A stretch of DNA of 64,000 nt from Azospirillum sp. RU38E (GTDB lineage: Bacteria > Pseudomonadota > Alphaproteobacteria > Azospirillales > Azospirillaceae). The notes below the pieces were generated by a model. That model did not search any database and had not been told where the DNA came from. It saw only the letters and a list, made by a program, of their open reading frames with translations. A program made the position numbers and the translations under genes. Location of the stretch: NCBI RefSeq assembly GCF_900188385.1, contig NZ_FZOI01000003.1, forward strand, positions 372,001-436,000, given 5' to 3'. Each line of letters starts with the position of its first letter. Within the stretch, counting starts at the first letter, position 1. Shown piece after piece: positions 1 to 8,610 of this stretch.

Positions 1-650
1 CGGCGCTGGACAATGCCCTGACCGATTACAAGGCCAAGGGCGGGCCGGCGGCCAGCGTCTCCTATGCCGCCTCCTCTGCCCTGGCCAAGCAGATTGCGGC
101 GGGGGCACCGGCGGATATGTTCATTTCCGCCGATCAGGACTGGATGGACCATCTGGCCAAGCAGAACCTGATCCGCCCGGAAAGCCGGGTGACGCTGCTG
201 GGCAATCAGTTGGTGCTGGTGGCCAGGGCCGGGGCCAAGCCCGGCACCATTGCCGACCTGCCCGCCCTGCTGGGTGCCGATGGCAAGCTGGCCATGGCCG
301 ATACCGCCGGCGTACCCGCCGGCAAATATGGCAAGGCGGCGCTGACCAAGCTGGGCCTGTGGGACAAGGTGCAGGGCCGCATCGCCCAGGCGGAGAATGT
401 CCGCGCCGCCCTGGCCCTGGTGGCGCGGGGGGAGGCACCGGCCGGCATCGTTTATCTCAGCGATGCGCGGGCCGAACCGGGGGTTTCCATCGTCGCCACC
501 TTCCCGGCCGGCAGCCACGCCCCCATCGAATATCCGGCCGCCCTGCTGGCCAGCAGCCGGGGCGGGGCAGCCAAGCTGCTGGAATTCCTTTCCAGCCCCG
601 CCGCGCGACGGCATTTTGAGGAACAGGGATTCACGGTTCTGGTGAAATAA
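1..650 (+). CDS. modA: ModA, molybdate-binding periplasmic protein (5' end outside window)
   Basis: The frame is open from base 3 and ends at 650, giving about 215 residues of a molybdate ABC importer binding protein; the signal peptide and first lobe start lie upstream of the window. The readable part has the family pattern: SSALAKQI, then ADMFISADQDWM, AMADTAGVPAGKYGKAAL, AENVRAALALVARGEAPAGI and a C-terminal FLSSPAARRHFEEQGF. ModA captures molybdate or tungstate in the periplasm and delivers it to ModB. The downstream genes are modB and modC in the same direction, which fixes the assignment. A hairpin repeat lies between modA and modB. Confidence 0.95.
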   Translation, partial: ALDNALTDYKAKGGPAASVSYAASSALAKQIAAGAPADMFISADQDWMDHLAKQNLIRPESRVTLLGNQLVLVARAGAKPGTIADLPALLGADGKLAMADTAGVPAGKYGKAALTKLGLWDKVQGRIAQAENVRAALALVARGEAPAGIVYLSDARAEPGVSIVATFPAGSHAPIEYPAALLASSRGGAAKLLEFLSSPAARRHFEEQGFTVLVK

Positions 651-652
651 GG

Positions 653-795
653 CCAAGGGGCATGTCTCATGCCCCTTGGAGGCCAGCGACCGCTGGCCCG
701 GCGCCCATGCGCCGCAAGCCAAGCCCGCGGATGCGGGCGCCCGGCGATTGAGGGAACACGAAATCTCCCTTGATCGGTCACGATCAAGGGAGATT
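653..795 (-). repeat. Hairpin-mosaic repeat, copy A (inside the mod operon)
   Basis: Four consecutive hairpins fill the modA-modB gap. In + order they are CCAAGGGGCAT/ATGCCCCTTGG (653-679), GGCCAGCG/CGCTGGCC (681-698), CGGCGC/GCGCCG (699-714), GCCCGC/GCGGGC (723-738), then a core ending TTCCCTCA on the minus strand and a perfect 15-bp stem AATCTCCCTTGATCG (762-795). Reverse-complemented, it matches the copy at 32270-32410 nearly base for base through the core and the 15-bp stem. The last stem ends right at the modB ribosome binding site, so it could affect modB translation. Confidence 0.85.
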
Positions 796-805
796 AGGAT
801 AAGCC

Positions 806-1507
806 TTGGCGGACTGGTTCACAGCAGAGGAATGGACGGCGATTGCGCTGTCGCTGAAGGTGGCCGCCTGGGCCACCCTGGTCAGCCTGCCGCCCGGTGT
901 GGCGGTGGCCTGGCTGCTGGCACGACGGCCCTTTCCGGGGCGTATCCTGCTGGATGGGTTGGTGCACCTGCCGCTGGTGCTGCCGCCGGTCGTCACCGGC
1001 TATATCCTGTTGATCCTGTTCGGGCGGCAGGGGCCTTTGGGCAAGCTGTTGGCGGAAATTGGCATCGTGCTGGCCTTTAACTGGACCGGGGCGGTGCTGG
1101 CCTGTGCCGTCATGGCCTTTCCCCTGCTGGTACGGGCCATCCGCCTGTCGCTGGAGGCGGTGGATACAAGGCTGGAACAGGCCGCCGGCACCCTGGGGGC
1201 CCCGCCCTGGGCCGTGTTCGCCACCGTCACCCTGCCGCTGGCCCTGCCCGGCGTGGTGGCCGGCGCCATCCTGTGCTTTGCCAAGGCGTTGGGGGAATTC
1301 GGGGCCACCATCACCTTTGTGTCCAACATTCCCGGCGTCACCCAGACGCTGCCATCGGCCATTTACAGCCATTTGCAGGTGCCGGGTGGCGATGGGCCGG
1401 CGCTGCGGCTGACGCTGGTATCGGCGGCGATTGCCATCATCGCGCTGGTGGCCAGTGAGCTGCTGGCCCGCCGGGTACGCCGGCGGGTGGAGGGGACGGA
1501 TGCTTGA
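806..1507 (+). CDS. modB: ModB, molybdate ABC transporter permease
   Basis: A 233-residue inner-membrane permease of the molybdate importer. It has about five hydrophobic segments and the permease EAA loop at residues 124-148 (EQAAGTLGAPPW followed by TLPLALPG), which docks onto the ModC ATPase. The start is TTG: it is preceded at six bases by AGGAT (795-799), and no in-frame ATG gives a full-length protein. It overlaps modC by 8 bp (ATGCTTGA), indicating translational coupling. Length is normal for ModB. Confidence 0.95.
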   Translation: MADWFTAEEWTAIALSLKVAAWATLVSLPPGVAVAWLLARRPFPGRILLDGLVHLPLVLPPVVTGYILLILFGRQGPLGKLLAEIGIVLAFNWTGAVLACAVMAFPLLVRAIRLSLEAVDTRLEQAAGTLGAPPWAVFATVTLPLALPGVVAGAILCFAKALGEFGATITFVSNIPGVTQTLPSAIYSHLQVPGGDGPALRLTLVSAAIAIIALVASELLARRVRRRVEGTDA

Positions 1508-2135
1508 TCTGGACCTCACATATCGGCGCGGGGACTTCACCCTCACCGCCCGTTTTGCCGCCGGGCCGGGCCTGACCGCCATCACCGGCCCGTCCGGGGC
1601 CGGCAAGACGACGCTGTTGAACCTGATCGCCGGGCTGCTGCGCCCGGCAACCGGGCATATCCGGCTGGACGGGGTGGCGTTAACGGATCTGCCGCCGCAT
1701 CGCCGCCGCATCGGCTATGTGTTTCAGGAAGCGCGGCTGTTCCCGCATCTCAGCGTGCGGCAGAACCTGCGCTATGGAAGGCTGTTCGCCCGCCACCCGG
1801 CCCCGGCCACGCTGGCCGACATTACCGACCTGCTGGATATCGGCCCGCTGCTGGACCGGCGCCCGCGTGACCTGTCGGGCGGGGAAAAGCAGCGGGTCGC
1901 CATCGGCCGCGCCCTGCTGGCCGCCCCGCGCCTGATCTTGCTGGATGAACCGCTGGCCGCCTTGGACGCGGCACGCAAGGCCGAACTGCTGCCCTATCTG
2001 GCCCGGCTGCACGATCAAATGCGCCTGCCCATGCTTTATGTCACCCACCATCCGGCAGAGTTACGCGGGCTGGCTGGCGGCTGGTTGCGGGTGGCAGGCG
2101 GCATGGCCGCCCCCGCACCCGCCCCGGATCAGTAA
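1500..2135 (+). CDS. modC: ModC-type molybdate importer ATPase lacking a TOBE domain
   Basis: A 211-residue ABC ATPase that powers molybdate uptake. Walker A is GPSGAGKT (30-37), the Q-loop glutamine is near 76, the signature LSGGE is at 125-129, Walker B is LILLDE (145-150) and the switch His is at 183. The ATG at 1500 overlaps the modB stop. Typical ModC proteins are about 350 residues with a C-terminal TOBE/Mop domain that binds oxyanion; here the protein stops soon after the ATPase core, so that regulatory domain is missing. The natural stop shows no sign of frameshift. It converges on deoC, overlapping its 3' end by 7 bp. Confidence 0.9.
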   Translation: MLDLDLTYRRGDFTLTARFAAGPGLTAITGPSGAGKTTLLNLIAGLLRPATGHIRLDGVALTDLPPHRRRIGYVFQEARLFPHLSVRQNLRYGRLFARHPAPATLADITDLLDIGPLLDRRPRDLSGGEKQRVAIGRALLAAPRLILLDEPLAALDAARKAELLPYLARLHDQMRLPMLYVTHHPAELRGLAGGWLRVAGGMAAPAPAPDQ

Positions 2136-2914
2136 CCGGCACTGCCCACGTGCGGGCCGGGGGCCACGCCCAACGCGCCCAGAATGGCATCCAGCAGGCC
2201 GGAGGCACCAAAGCGGAACGTGTCCGGCCCCACCCAGCCGGGCCCGCAAATCTGGTCCGCCAGGGCCAGATATTCGGCCGCCGTTTCCAGATCGCGGATA
2301 CCGCCCGACGCCTTGAAGCCGACGCGGCGGTCCGCCCCCTTGGCCGCTTCCAGCATGATGCGGGCGGCACTGGGCGTGGCCCCCGCCGGCACCTTGCCGG
2401 TGGAGGTCTTCAGGAAATCCGCCCCCGCCGCCACGGCAATGGCGGCGGCCCGTTCAATGAAAACCGGCTTGGCCAGTGACCCGCTTTCCAGGATCACCTT
2501 CATCGTCGTCTCACCACAGGCCACCCGGCAGGCGGCGAGATGCTCGGCCGCGCGGCGGCCGTCGCCCATCATCACATCGGCATAGTTCATCACCACATCG
2601 ATCTCATCGGCCCCGTCGGCCAGGGCACCGGCGATCTGGGCCGCCACCTTTTCGGCACCGAAACTGCCGCCGGGGAAATTCACCACGGTCGCCACCTTCA
2701 CGCCTGTGCCAGCCAGAATCTGTTTTGCCTGCGAAACAAAGCTTGGCCAGAGGCAGACAGCGGCGACATTGCCCACAGGATTCACCGCCTTGGCGCAGAG
2801 AACCACCGTACTGGCGGCATCATCCGTGTCGTTCAGGCTGGTCAGGTCCAGCAGCGGCAGGCAACGGCGGGCAATGGCGGCGGAATCTATTCCGCTATCG
2901 AAATTATGTGTCAT
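2129..2914 (-). CDS. deoC: Deoxyribose-phosphate aldolase
   Basis: A 261-residue class I aldolase that cleaves 2-deoxyribose 5-phosphate to glyceraldehyde 3-phosphate and acetaldehyde in deoxynucleoside catabolism. The Schiff-base lysine is K169 in DFLKTSTGK, with D106 (EIDVVMN) and K201 (GFKASGGIR) completing the active site. The start at 2914 was chosen because homology begins soon after MTHNF and it lies 4 bases after the cdd stop; an upstream in-frame Met would run far into cdd. It forms an operon with cdd, so cytidine and deoxyribose salvage are linked. Confidence 0.95.
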   Translation of the reverse strand: MTHNFDSGIDSAAIARRCLPLLDLTSLNDTDDAASTVVLCAKAVNPVGNVAAVCLWPSFVSQAKQILAGTGVKVATVVNFPGGSFGAEKVAAQIAGALADGADEIDVVMNYADVMMGDGRRAAEHLAACRVACGETTMKVILESGSLAKPVFIERAAAIAVAAGADFLKTSTGKVPAGATPSAARIMLEAAKGADRRVGFKASGGIRDLETAAEYLALADQICGPGWVGPDTFRFGASGLLDAILGALGVAPGPHVGSAGY

Positions 2915-2918
2915 TTGC

Positions 2919-3341
2919 TTAGAAACCCAGATTGTCGGGGCCGAAGCTGAAGGGCAGCAACTGCCCCAGCGTGAAGCTCTGGCGGAAAGCGCCGGCATCA
3001 AAGACATGGATGGGCGTATCGGGGCCGGCGGCAAATTCGCGGATGCGCTGGCGGCAGCCGCCGCAGGGCGTGCACATCACGCCCGATCCGGCCTCCCCGC
3101 CCACCACCACCAGTTCGATGATCGTGCGGTCGCCCGAGGCAATCATCAGGCCGATGGCCGTCGCCTCTGCGCATTGGCCCTGCGGATAGGCCGCGTTCTC
3201 CACATTGCAGCCGGCATGGATGCGCCCGCTTTCAGAGCGGATGGCCGCCCCGACCTTGAACCCGGAATAGGGGGCATGGGCATTCAGGCGGGCGGCCCTG
3301 GCGGCCTGGAACAGATCATCGGCGATGGCGATCATGGGCAT
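2919..3341 (-). CDS. cdd: Cytidine deaminase
   Basis: A 140-residue, zinc-dependent cytidine/deoxycytidine deaminase producing uridine or deoxyuridine. The substrate loop GCNVENAAYP is followed by the catalytic CAE (57-59, zinc Cys and proton-shuttle Glu) and PCGGC (92-96) with the other zinc cysteines. Length is that of the compact tetrameric class. Start at 3341 (MPMIAIADDLF); Met at 3335 is an alternative. First gene of the cdd-deoC operon, transcribed divergently from the alcohol dehydrogenase. Confidence 0.93.
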   Translation of the reverse strand: MPMIAIADDLFQAARAARLNAHAPYSGFKVGAAIRSESGRIHAGCNVENAAYPQGQCAEATAIGLMIASGDRTIIELVVVGGEAGSGVMCTPCGGCRQRIREFAAGPDTPIHVFDAGAFRQSFTLGQLLPFSFGPDNLGF

Positions 3342-3496
3342 GTCGGATGGCTGGTGGATGGATTTTTGCCCAGCATAGGGCCAAGCCCCTGGCATCACCA
3401 TCTTTAATCCCAAAGTCGGGGCTGGCGGGCAGCACCGGCTTGGCCCACACTGGCAAAAAAATCCCTGAGAGAGTGCCACGGCACTTGGGAGGAACC

Positions 3497-4657
3497 ATGA
3501 TTGCCACCATCCTGACGCCCGCCATCATGGAACTGGGCGGGGGTGCCATTGCGCGGGCGGCGTCCGTGCTGCACCGTCTGGGCGTGCGCCGGCCGCTGGT
3601 CGTCACCGATCCCTGGATGCGGGACAGCGGCACGGTGGAAAGGCTGCTGGCCCCGCTGCGCGATGCCGGATTTGCCCCCGGCCTGTTCGCCGACACGGTA
3701 CCTGACCCCACCGTTACGGTGGTGGAACAAGGGGCCGCCCTTCTGCGCGAGGGCGGTTATGACGGGATGCTGGCGCTGGGCGGCGGATCGCCCATTGATA
3801 CGGCCAAGGCCATGGGCGTGTTGGCCGTCAATGGCGGGGCGATGCGCGATTACAAGGTGCCCAACCCGATCCCGCTGGCCGGCCCGCCACTGGTGGCCAT
3901 CCCCACCACCGCCGGCACCGGATCGGAGGTGACGCGCTTCACCGTCATCACCGATGCCGCCACCGATGAAAAGATGCTGATTGCCAGCCCCCTGCTGGTG
4001 CCCAGTGCCGCCATCATCGATTACGAACTGACACTGAGCTGCCCGCCGCGCCTGACCGCCGATACCGGGATCGATGCGCTGACCCATGCCATTGAGGCCT
4101 ATGTCAGCGCCAAGGCCAACCCGTTTTCCGACAGCATGGCCCTGGCCGCCATGGGGCGCATCGCCCCGCATATCCGCACCGCCGTGGCCGAGCCCGGCAA
4201 CCGCGTGGCGCGGGAAGCCATGATGCTGGGCGCCACGCTGGCCGGCATGGCCTTTTCCAACGCATCGGTTGCCCTGGTGCATGGGATGAGCCGGCCCATC
4301 GGCGCCTTTTTCCATGTGCCGCATGGGCTGTCCAACGCCATGCTGCTGCCCGCCGTCACCGCCTGGTCGCTGCCGGGGGCCCCCGCCCGCTATGCCGATT
4401 GCGCCCGCGCCATCGGGGCCGCCGACGCGGCGGACAGTGACAATGTGGCGGGGGAAAAGCTGGTGGCGGCGCTGCGGGCACTGAACACCGACCTGAAGGT
4501 ACCCAGCCCGAAACAGTATGGCATCGATCCCACCCGCTGGAATGGGTTGCTGGAAACCATGGCCGCACAGGCCCTAGCCTCCGGCAGCCCCGCCAATAAT
4601 CCCCGCGTGCCGGATGTGGCGACGATGGTGGCGCTCTATCGGGAAAGCTGGGGGTGA
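3497..4657 (+). CDS. Iron-containing (group III) alcohol dehydrogenase
   Basis: A 386-residue NAD(P)-dependent alcohol dehydrogenase. The dinucleotide-binding GGGSPID is at 95-101, followed by TTAGTGSEVT, and the metal ligands are D193, H197, H262 and H276 (GIDALTHAIEA, VHGMSRP, FHVPHG). The ATG at 3497 has GGGAGG just upstream; the open frame extends further 5' but without family similarity. The exact alcohol cannot be read from sequence; 1,3-propanediol or butanol dehydrogenase-like enzymes are closest. It diverges from cdd. Confidence 0.9.
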   Translation: MIATILTPAIMELGGGAIARAASVLHRLGVRRPLVVTDPWMRDSGTVERLLAPLRDAGFAPGLFADTVPDPTVTVVEQGAALLREGGYDGMLALGGGSPIDTAKAMGVLAVNGGAMRDYKVPNPIPLAGPPLVAIPTTAGTGSEVTRFTVITDAATDEKMLIASPLLVPSAAIIDYELTLSCPPRLTADTGIDALTHAIEAYVSAKANPFSDSMALAAMGRIAPHIRTAVAEPGNRVAREAMMLGATLAGMAFSNASVALVHGMSRPIGAFFHVPHGLSNAMLLPAVTAWSLPGAPARYADCARAIGAADAADSDNVAGEKLVAALRALNTDLKVPSPKQYGIDPTRWNGLLETMAAQALASGSPANNPRVPDVATMVALYRESWG

Positions 4658-4680
4658 GGGGACGTTGACTTCCAAGGCTT

Positions 4681-4773
4681 GTGCCTCCCCCGCGAAAGCG
4701 GGGGTCCAGGGGCCATAGGCACCATAGCGTTGTCTCTGCGCCTCCTGGACCCCCGCTTTCGCGGGGGAGGCAC
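4681..4773. repeat. 30-bp perfect inverted repeat (CCCCCGCGAAAGCGGGGG family)
   Basis: Left arm 4681-4710 begins GTGCCTCCCCCGCGAAAGCG; right arm 4744-4773 is its exact reverse complement, with 33 bases between. Each arm also contains a self-complementary CCCCCGC-GAAA-GCGGGGG stem, so either one long or two short hairpins can form. Related half-units occur at 30070-30095 and 45601-45626, and a degenerate paired unit at 48289-48372. It sits between the alcohol dehydrogenase and a convergent MerR gene and may act as a bidirectional terminator or be a non-autonomous mobile repeat. Confidence 0.85.
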
Positions 4774-4826
4774 ATAAGAGTGAATGTTAAGGTAGCGTGA
4801 GGAAGCCAAGCGGGGATACTCCCCTC

Positions 4827-5627
4827 TCAACCCTGCCGTGGCGGGATCAGGCCCTTGGCGCGGGCGGCGTTGGCGGCCTGCACCGCGAAGCCATAGACGG
4901 CGGCACTGAACGGGGCCTGGACCTGCGGTGTCTGCCACTGGTCCATTTCCTGATACATGCGGCTGGCCTTGTTCCAGACCTCCACGCCGACCTTTTCCAC
5001 CAGCGGCTTTTGCAGCTCGTACCAGCGCACGGCCAGCCGCTGGGCGTGGTCATCCTCCGGTGAGACCTTGCAGGCGATGGCCGCCTCGATCTCCGCCACC
5101 AGATCGGCCCATTGGCGGGCATAATCGGCCTCCCCATCCGGGCCGAAGGCCGCCTTGGCCTGCCGCCATTTCTCTTGGTCTTCCGGCGTGTAATAGCGGT
5201 CCAACACCGGCTTCCAAACTTCCTCGCTCATGCTCTGTTCTCCCAGCTTGATCAGGTCGCACAGGGCATCGACGGACAGGCATTCCCCCTCGGAAAGCTG
5301 GCGGCGCGCGGCACGCAACAGGCCCAGGCTCTGGGCCAGGTTGCGTTCGGTCTGTTCCAGCGCCGCAATCTGCGCATCGATCAGCCGCGCCGGGTCAAAG
5401 GGCCGCCGGTCCAGCAACTGGCTGATCTGGCCCAGCGTGCAGCCGGCCTTTTTCAGCAGCAATATCTGCTGCAACCGCGCCACATCGCCCGCCTGATAAA
5501 CCCGCCGCCCGGCCTGGGTCCGCACCGGCTTGATCAGCCCCTCGGCCTCATACAGCCGGAGGGCCCGCACCGAAATGCCGGACCGTTCCGCCAGCTCGCC
5601 TATGGATAATGCCTTGTCCATCGTCAT
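4827..5627 (-). CDS. MerR-family regulator with TipAS-like ligand domain
   Basis: A 266-residue regulator. Residues 1-75 form the MerR winged helix (LSIGELAERSGISVRALRLYE then GLIKPVRTQAGRRVY), followed by a coiled dimer helix to about 125 and an all-helical C-terminal half resembling the TipAS drug-binding domain. Such proteins bend over-spaced promoters when a ligand is bound, often antibiotics or other hydrophobic compounds. A perfect palindrome lies 25 bases upstream, suggesting autoregulation. The second Met (5621) is an alternative start. No target gene is obvious next to it. Confidence 0.85.
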   Translation of the reverse strand: MTMDKALSIGELAERSGISVRALRLYEAEGLIKPVRTQAGRRVYQAGDVARLQQILLLKKAGCTLGQISQLLDRRPFDPARLIDAQIAALEQTERNLAQSLGLLRAARRQLSEGECLSVDALCDLIKLGEQSMSEEVWKPVLDRYYTPEDQEKWRQAKAAFGPDGEADYARQWADLVAEIEAAIACKVSPEDDHAQRLAVRWYELQKPLVEKVGVEVWNKASRMYQEMDQWQTPQVQAPFSAAVYGFAVQAANAARAKGLIPPRQG

Positions 5628-5651
5628 GCTCCTTGCCCGCCTTTTGTCGGA

Positions 5652-5668
5652 CCTGACGCAGCGTCAGG
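5652..5668. promoter_or_regulatory. Palindromic operator for the MerR/TipAS regulator
   Basis: CCTGACGC-A-GCGTCAGG is a perfect inverted repeat just upstream of the MerR gene. MerR proteins bind such palindromes between unusually spaced promoter boxes, and TipAL-type regulators commonly control their own gene, so this is the likely autoregulatory site. Function is inferred. Confidence 0.6.
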
Positions 5669-5689
5669 AGCAAGCGGGAAAATGCAGGG

Positions 5690-5733
5690 GCCGGAAAAGA
5701 AAAAGCCCGCCGCTGGCTTACCAGGGGCGGGCT
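5690..5733 (-). terminator. Rho-independent terminator of aspS
   Basis: On the minus strand GGCGGGCT (arms 5704-5711 and 5726-5733) is followed by TTTTTCTTTTCC, a classic stem and U-tract just past the aspS stop. Confidence 0.85.
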
Positions 5734-5755
5734 CTGTTTCTCGCATCGGGCCGGA

Positions 5756-7567
5756 TTAATCCGCCGTGACGATCTTCGGCTTCGGCAGGTCCAGCTTGAT
5801 ATGCAGTTCCTTCAGCCGGTCCGGGGTGGTGGCGTTGGGGGCCTGCATCAACAGGTCTTCGGCGCGCTGGTTCAGCGGGAACACGATAACCTCGCGGATG
5901 TTCGGCTCATCGGCTAGCAGCATGACCATGCGGTCGATACCGGGGGCCGAACCACCGTGCGGCGGGGCGCCCAGCTTGAAGGCCGACAACATGCCGCCGA
6001 ACTTGGCTTCCAGCACCTCCGGCGGGTAACCGGCGATCTCGAACGCCTTGTACATGATTTCCGGCTTGTGGTTACGGATGGCGCCGGACGACAGCTCCAC
6101 CCCGTTACACACAATATCGTACTGATAGGCGTTGATGGTCAGCGGATCCTGGTTCAGCAACGCGTCCAGCCCGCCCTGCGGCATGGAGAACGGGTTGTGG
6201 CTGAAGTCGATCTTCTTCCGCTCTTCGTCATATTCGAACATCGGGAAATCGACGATCCAGCAGAACTTGTAGGTGTCCTTCTCGATCAGCTCCAGGGTCT
6301 CACCAATCTTGGTGCGGGCCAGACCGGCCAGCTTGGCGGCGGGGCCCGGCTGATCGCAGACGAAGAAGACGGCATCGCCATCCTGCAGACCCACCACCTC
6401 GCGCAGGGCCGCCTGGGCGGCTTCCGGCACAAACTTGGCGATGGGGCCCTTGCCACCGGCCGCTTCAAACAGGATATAGCCCAGGCCGGGAGCGCCCAAA
6501 CCCTTGGCCCAATCGTTCAGCTTGTCGAAGAAGCTGCGCGGCTGGTCAGCAACGGCGGGGGCGCGGATGGCGCGGACAACGCCGCCATTGGCGATCACGC
6601 CCTTGAAGGCCTTGAACTCCACATCATCGCGCTTGAAAACGTCGGTGACGTCGGTGATCACCAGCGGGTTGCGCAGGTCCGGCTTGTCATTGCCATATTT
6701 CAGCATCGATTCGGCGTAGGGGATACGCACGAATGGGTACGGCGAGACGGTGCGCTTGGTGCCCGTGAAACCGCTGAACTCCTCAAAAATCCCATGGATG
6801 ACGGGTTCGATGGCGGCGAACACATCTTCCTGGGTGACGAAGCTCATCTCAAAATCGAGCTGGTAGAATTCGCCCGGCGAGCGGTCGGCGCGGCTGTCCT
6901 CATCGCGGAAGCAGGGGGCGATCTGGAAATAGCGGTCGAAGCCCGACACCATCAGCAACTGCTTGAACTGCTGCGGCGCCTGCGGCAGGGCGTAGAACTT
7001 GCCGGGATGGTTACGGCTCGGCACCAGGAAGTCGCGGGCACCTTCCGGGCTGCTGGCCGTCAGGATCGGGGTCTGGAATTCCACGAAACCCTGTTCGATC
7101 ATGCGGCGGCGGGCCGACGCGATGACGTTGGAGCGCAGCAGAATGTTCTTCTGCATCTTCTCCCGGCGCAGGTCCAGGAAGCGATAGCGCAGGCGCAGTT
7201 CTTCACCGGCATCCTGTTCGCTGTTCACCTGCAACGGCAGCGGGTCGGCGGCGGACTGCACATCCAGGTCGCGAACCTTCACTTCGATATGGCCGGTGGG
7301 CAGCTTGTCATTGACGGTGTCGTCAGTGCGCACCACCACCTCGCCGGTGATGGTCACCACCGATTCCAGGCGCAGACCGTCCAGCACCTTGAAGTGCGGG
7401 GAAGAGGTGTCGACCACGCACTGGGTGATGCCGAAATGGTCGCGCAGATCGATGAACAGCAGCTGCCCATGGTCGCGCTTGCGGTTGATCCAGCCGGACA
7501 GGCGGACATTCTGGCCGGCATGGTCCGGGCGGAGTTGGCCACAATTATGCGAGCGATAGGCGTGCAT
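5756..7567 (-). CDS. aspS: Aspartyl-tRNA synthetase
   Basis: A 603-residue bacterial-type class II synthetase that charges tRNA(Asp). It has the N-terminal OB fold ([17 protein letters not shown]), class II motif 2 ([15 protein letters not shown]), the bacterial insertion domain, and motif 3 near the end ([14 protein letters not shown]). Alphaproteobacteria often use a non-discriminating form that also makes Asp-tRNA(Asn); which form this is cannot be decided here. The ATG at 7567 ([10 protein letters not shown]) matches the family start. Followed by a strong terminator. Confidence 0.97.
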   Translation of the reverse strand: MHAYRSHNCGQLRPDHAGQNVRLSGWINRKRDHGQLLFIDLRDHFGITQCVVDTSSPHFKVLDGLRLESVVTITGEVVVRTDDTVNDKLPTGHIEVKVRDLDVQSAADPLPLQVNSEQDAGEELRLRYRFLDLRREKMQKNILLRSNVIASARRRMIEQGFVEFQTPILTASSPEGARDFLVPSRNHPGKFYALPQAPQQFKQLLMVSGFDRYFQIAPCFRDEDSRADRSPGEFYQLDFEMSFVTQEDVFAAIEPVIHGIFEEFSGFTGTKRTVSPYPFVRIPYAESMLKYGNDKPDLRNPLVITDVTDVFKRDDVEFKAFKGVIANGGVVRAIRAPAVADQPRSFFDKLNDWAKGLGAPGLGYILFEAAGGKGPIAKFVPEAAQAALREVVGLQDGDAVFFVCDQPGPAAKLAGLARTKIGETLELIEKDTYKFCWIVDFPMFEYDEERKKIDFSHNPFSMPQGGLDALLNQDPLTINAYQYDIVCNGVELSSGAIRNHKPEIMYKAFEIAGYPPEVLEAKFGGMLSAFKLGAPPHGGSAPGIDRMVMLLADEPNIREVIVFPLNQRAEDLLMQAPNATTPDRLKELHIKLDLPKPKIVTAD

Positions 7568-7691
7568 GGTGGATCGACCTTGGGTGCGGATGGGCAATAG
7601 AAAGGGTGGCCGTCCGGCGCGGGGCCGGCACGGTTTGCGCCACACCACACCGGACGGGGCGTGCTTGTCAAGCATCGCCAGCGCGGCACAG

Positions 7692-8486
7692 CTACCCTGT
7701 CACCCGCCAGCGCGCGATGATGGCATCCAGCCCGCCATCACGGATCAGGGATTGCCGCGCCGCCTCCAGACGCGCCGCCTTTTCACCGCGATCCCGTGGC
7801 AGGGCCATATAATGGGACGATACCAGCAATGGTTTGGGCAGAAAGCGTATCTTGTCGCTGATGCCTTCCTGTTTCGCCTTCCAGGCCAGGGCCAGCCGGT
7901 TCCCCACCACCAGATCAACGCGGCCCGCCAGCAGTTTGAGCAGGGAAAGCTGGTCATTGCGGGCGGGATCGCGGGTGAATTGGGTGGCATTGTCGAAGGC
8001 CTCCCCATAATGGTTGCGCTGGGTGGTGCCCACGGTCAGGCCCGCCAGATCATCCAGGGTCTGGAAGGTGATGTTACTGTCCGCCCGCACGGCAAAGGCA
8101 ATCTCCCCTTCGCGGAACGGTCCGACCATCAGAAAATCGCGGAACCGCTGTTCGGAGGGCACCAGCCCGAACAGAATGTCGCAGCGCCCCTGTTCCAGCC
8201 CCGCCATGGCGCGACCCCAGGCCATCTGCTGAATATCATGGGGGGCATTCGCCCGCTCCAGCATGGCGCTGACCAGTTCCACATCCAGCCCCGCCGGCCC
8301 CTTGCCCGGCATGTTCCAGCAAAAGGGCGGAAAATCATCGGCACAGAAGATGATCCAGGGCGCCTCATCCGCCCGGACCGGGCCACCGCCCACCAATGCC
8401 AAACCCATCGCCGCGATCAACAGATCGCGCCGCCGTAAACGCCGCCTTCCCGCGGCGGATGGTGGCTCTGGCCCTGCGTTCGGCAT
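7692..8486 (-). CDS. Periplasmic solute-binding protein, family 3 (amino-acid type)
   Basis: A 264-residue secreted protein of the SBP_bac_3 fold. Residues 13-40 carry an arginine-rich, possibly Tat-type signal ([11 protein letters not shown] then a hydrophobic run to VRADEA). Family features are [14 protein letters not shown], the [12 protein letters not shown] strand-loop and [13 protein letters not shown]. No permease or ATPase is adjacent, so it is either an orphan binding protein or a sensory or non-transport homologue. The substrate is unknown. It diverges from rnd. Confidence 0.8.
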   Translation of the reverse strand: MPNAGPEPPSAAGRRRLRRRDLLIAAMGLALVGGGPVRADEAPWIIFCADDFPPFCWNMPGKGPAGLDVELVSAMLERANAPHDIQQMAWGRAMAGLEQGRCDILFGLVPSEQRFRDFLMVGPFREGEIAFAVRADSNITFQTLDDLAGLTVGTTQRNHYGEAFDNATQFTRDPARNDQLSLLKLLAGRVDLVVGNRLALAWKAKQEGISDKIRFLPKPLLVSSHYMALPRDRGEKAARLEAARQSLIRDGGLDAIIARWRVTG

Positions 8487-8521
8487 TGATCATCGCCTTT
8501 CACGCGCACCGTCCCCGCCAT

Positions 8522-8560
8522 CCTATACGCATGTCCGGCAGCCCGATACCTATACGCATG
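8522..8560. repeat. 12-bp direct repeat in the divergent SBP/rnd promoter region
   Basis: CCTATACGCATG occurs at 8522-8533 and again at 8549-8560, 27 bases apart (between two and three helical turns). It lies in the 124-bp intergenic region from which the binding-protein gene and rnd diverge; it could be a tandem regulator site. Function is not known. Confidence 0.6.
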
Positions 8561-8610
8561 ACCGCTTGCTGAATATCGCCATTCGACAGCGGCAAAGGGC
8601 TGTTGTATCA

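Noticed and set aside
5957-7600. 547-codon plus-strand frame over aspS
   Set aside because: Antisense shadow of a clear aspartyl-tRNA synthetase.
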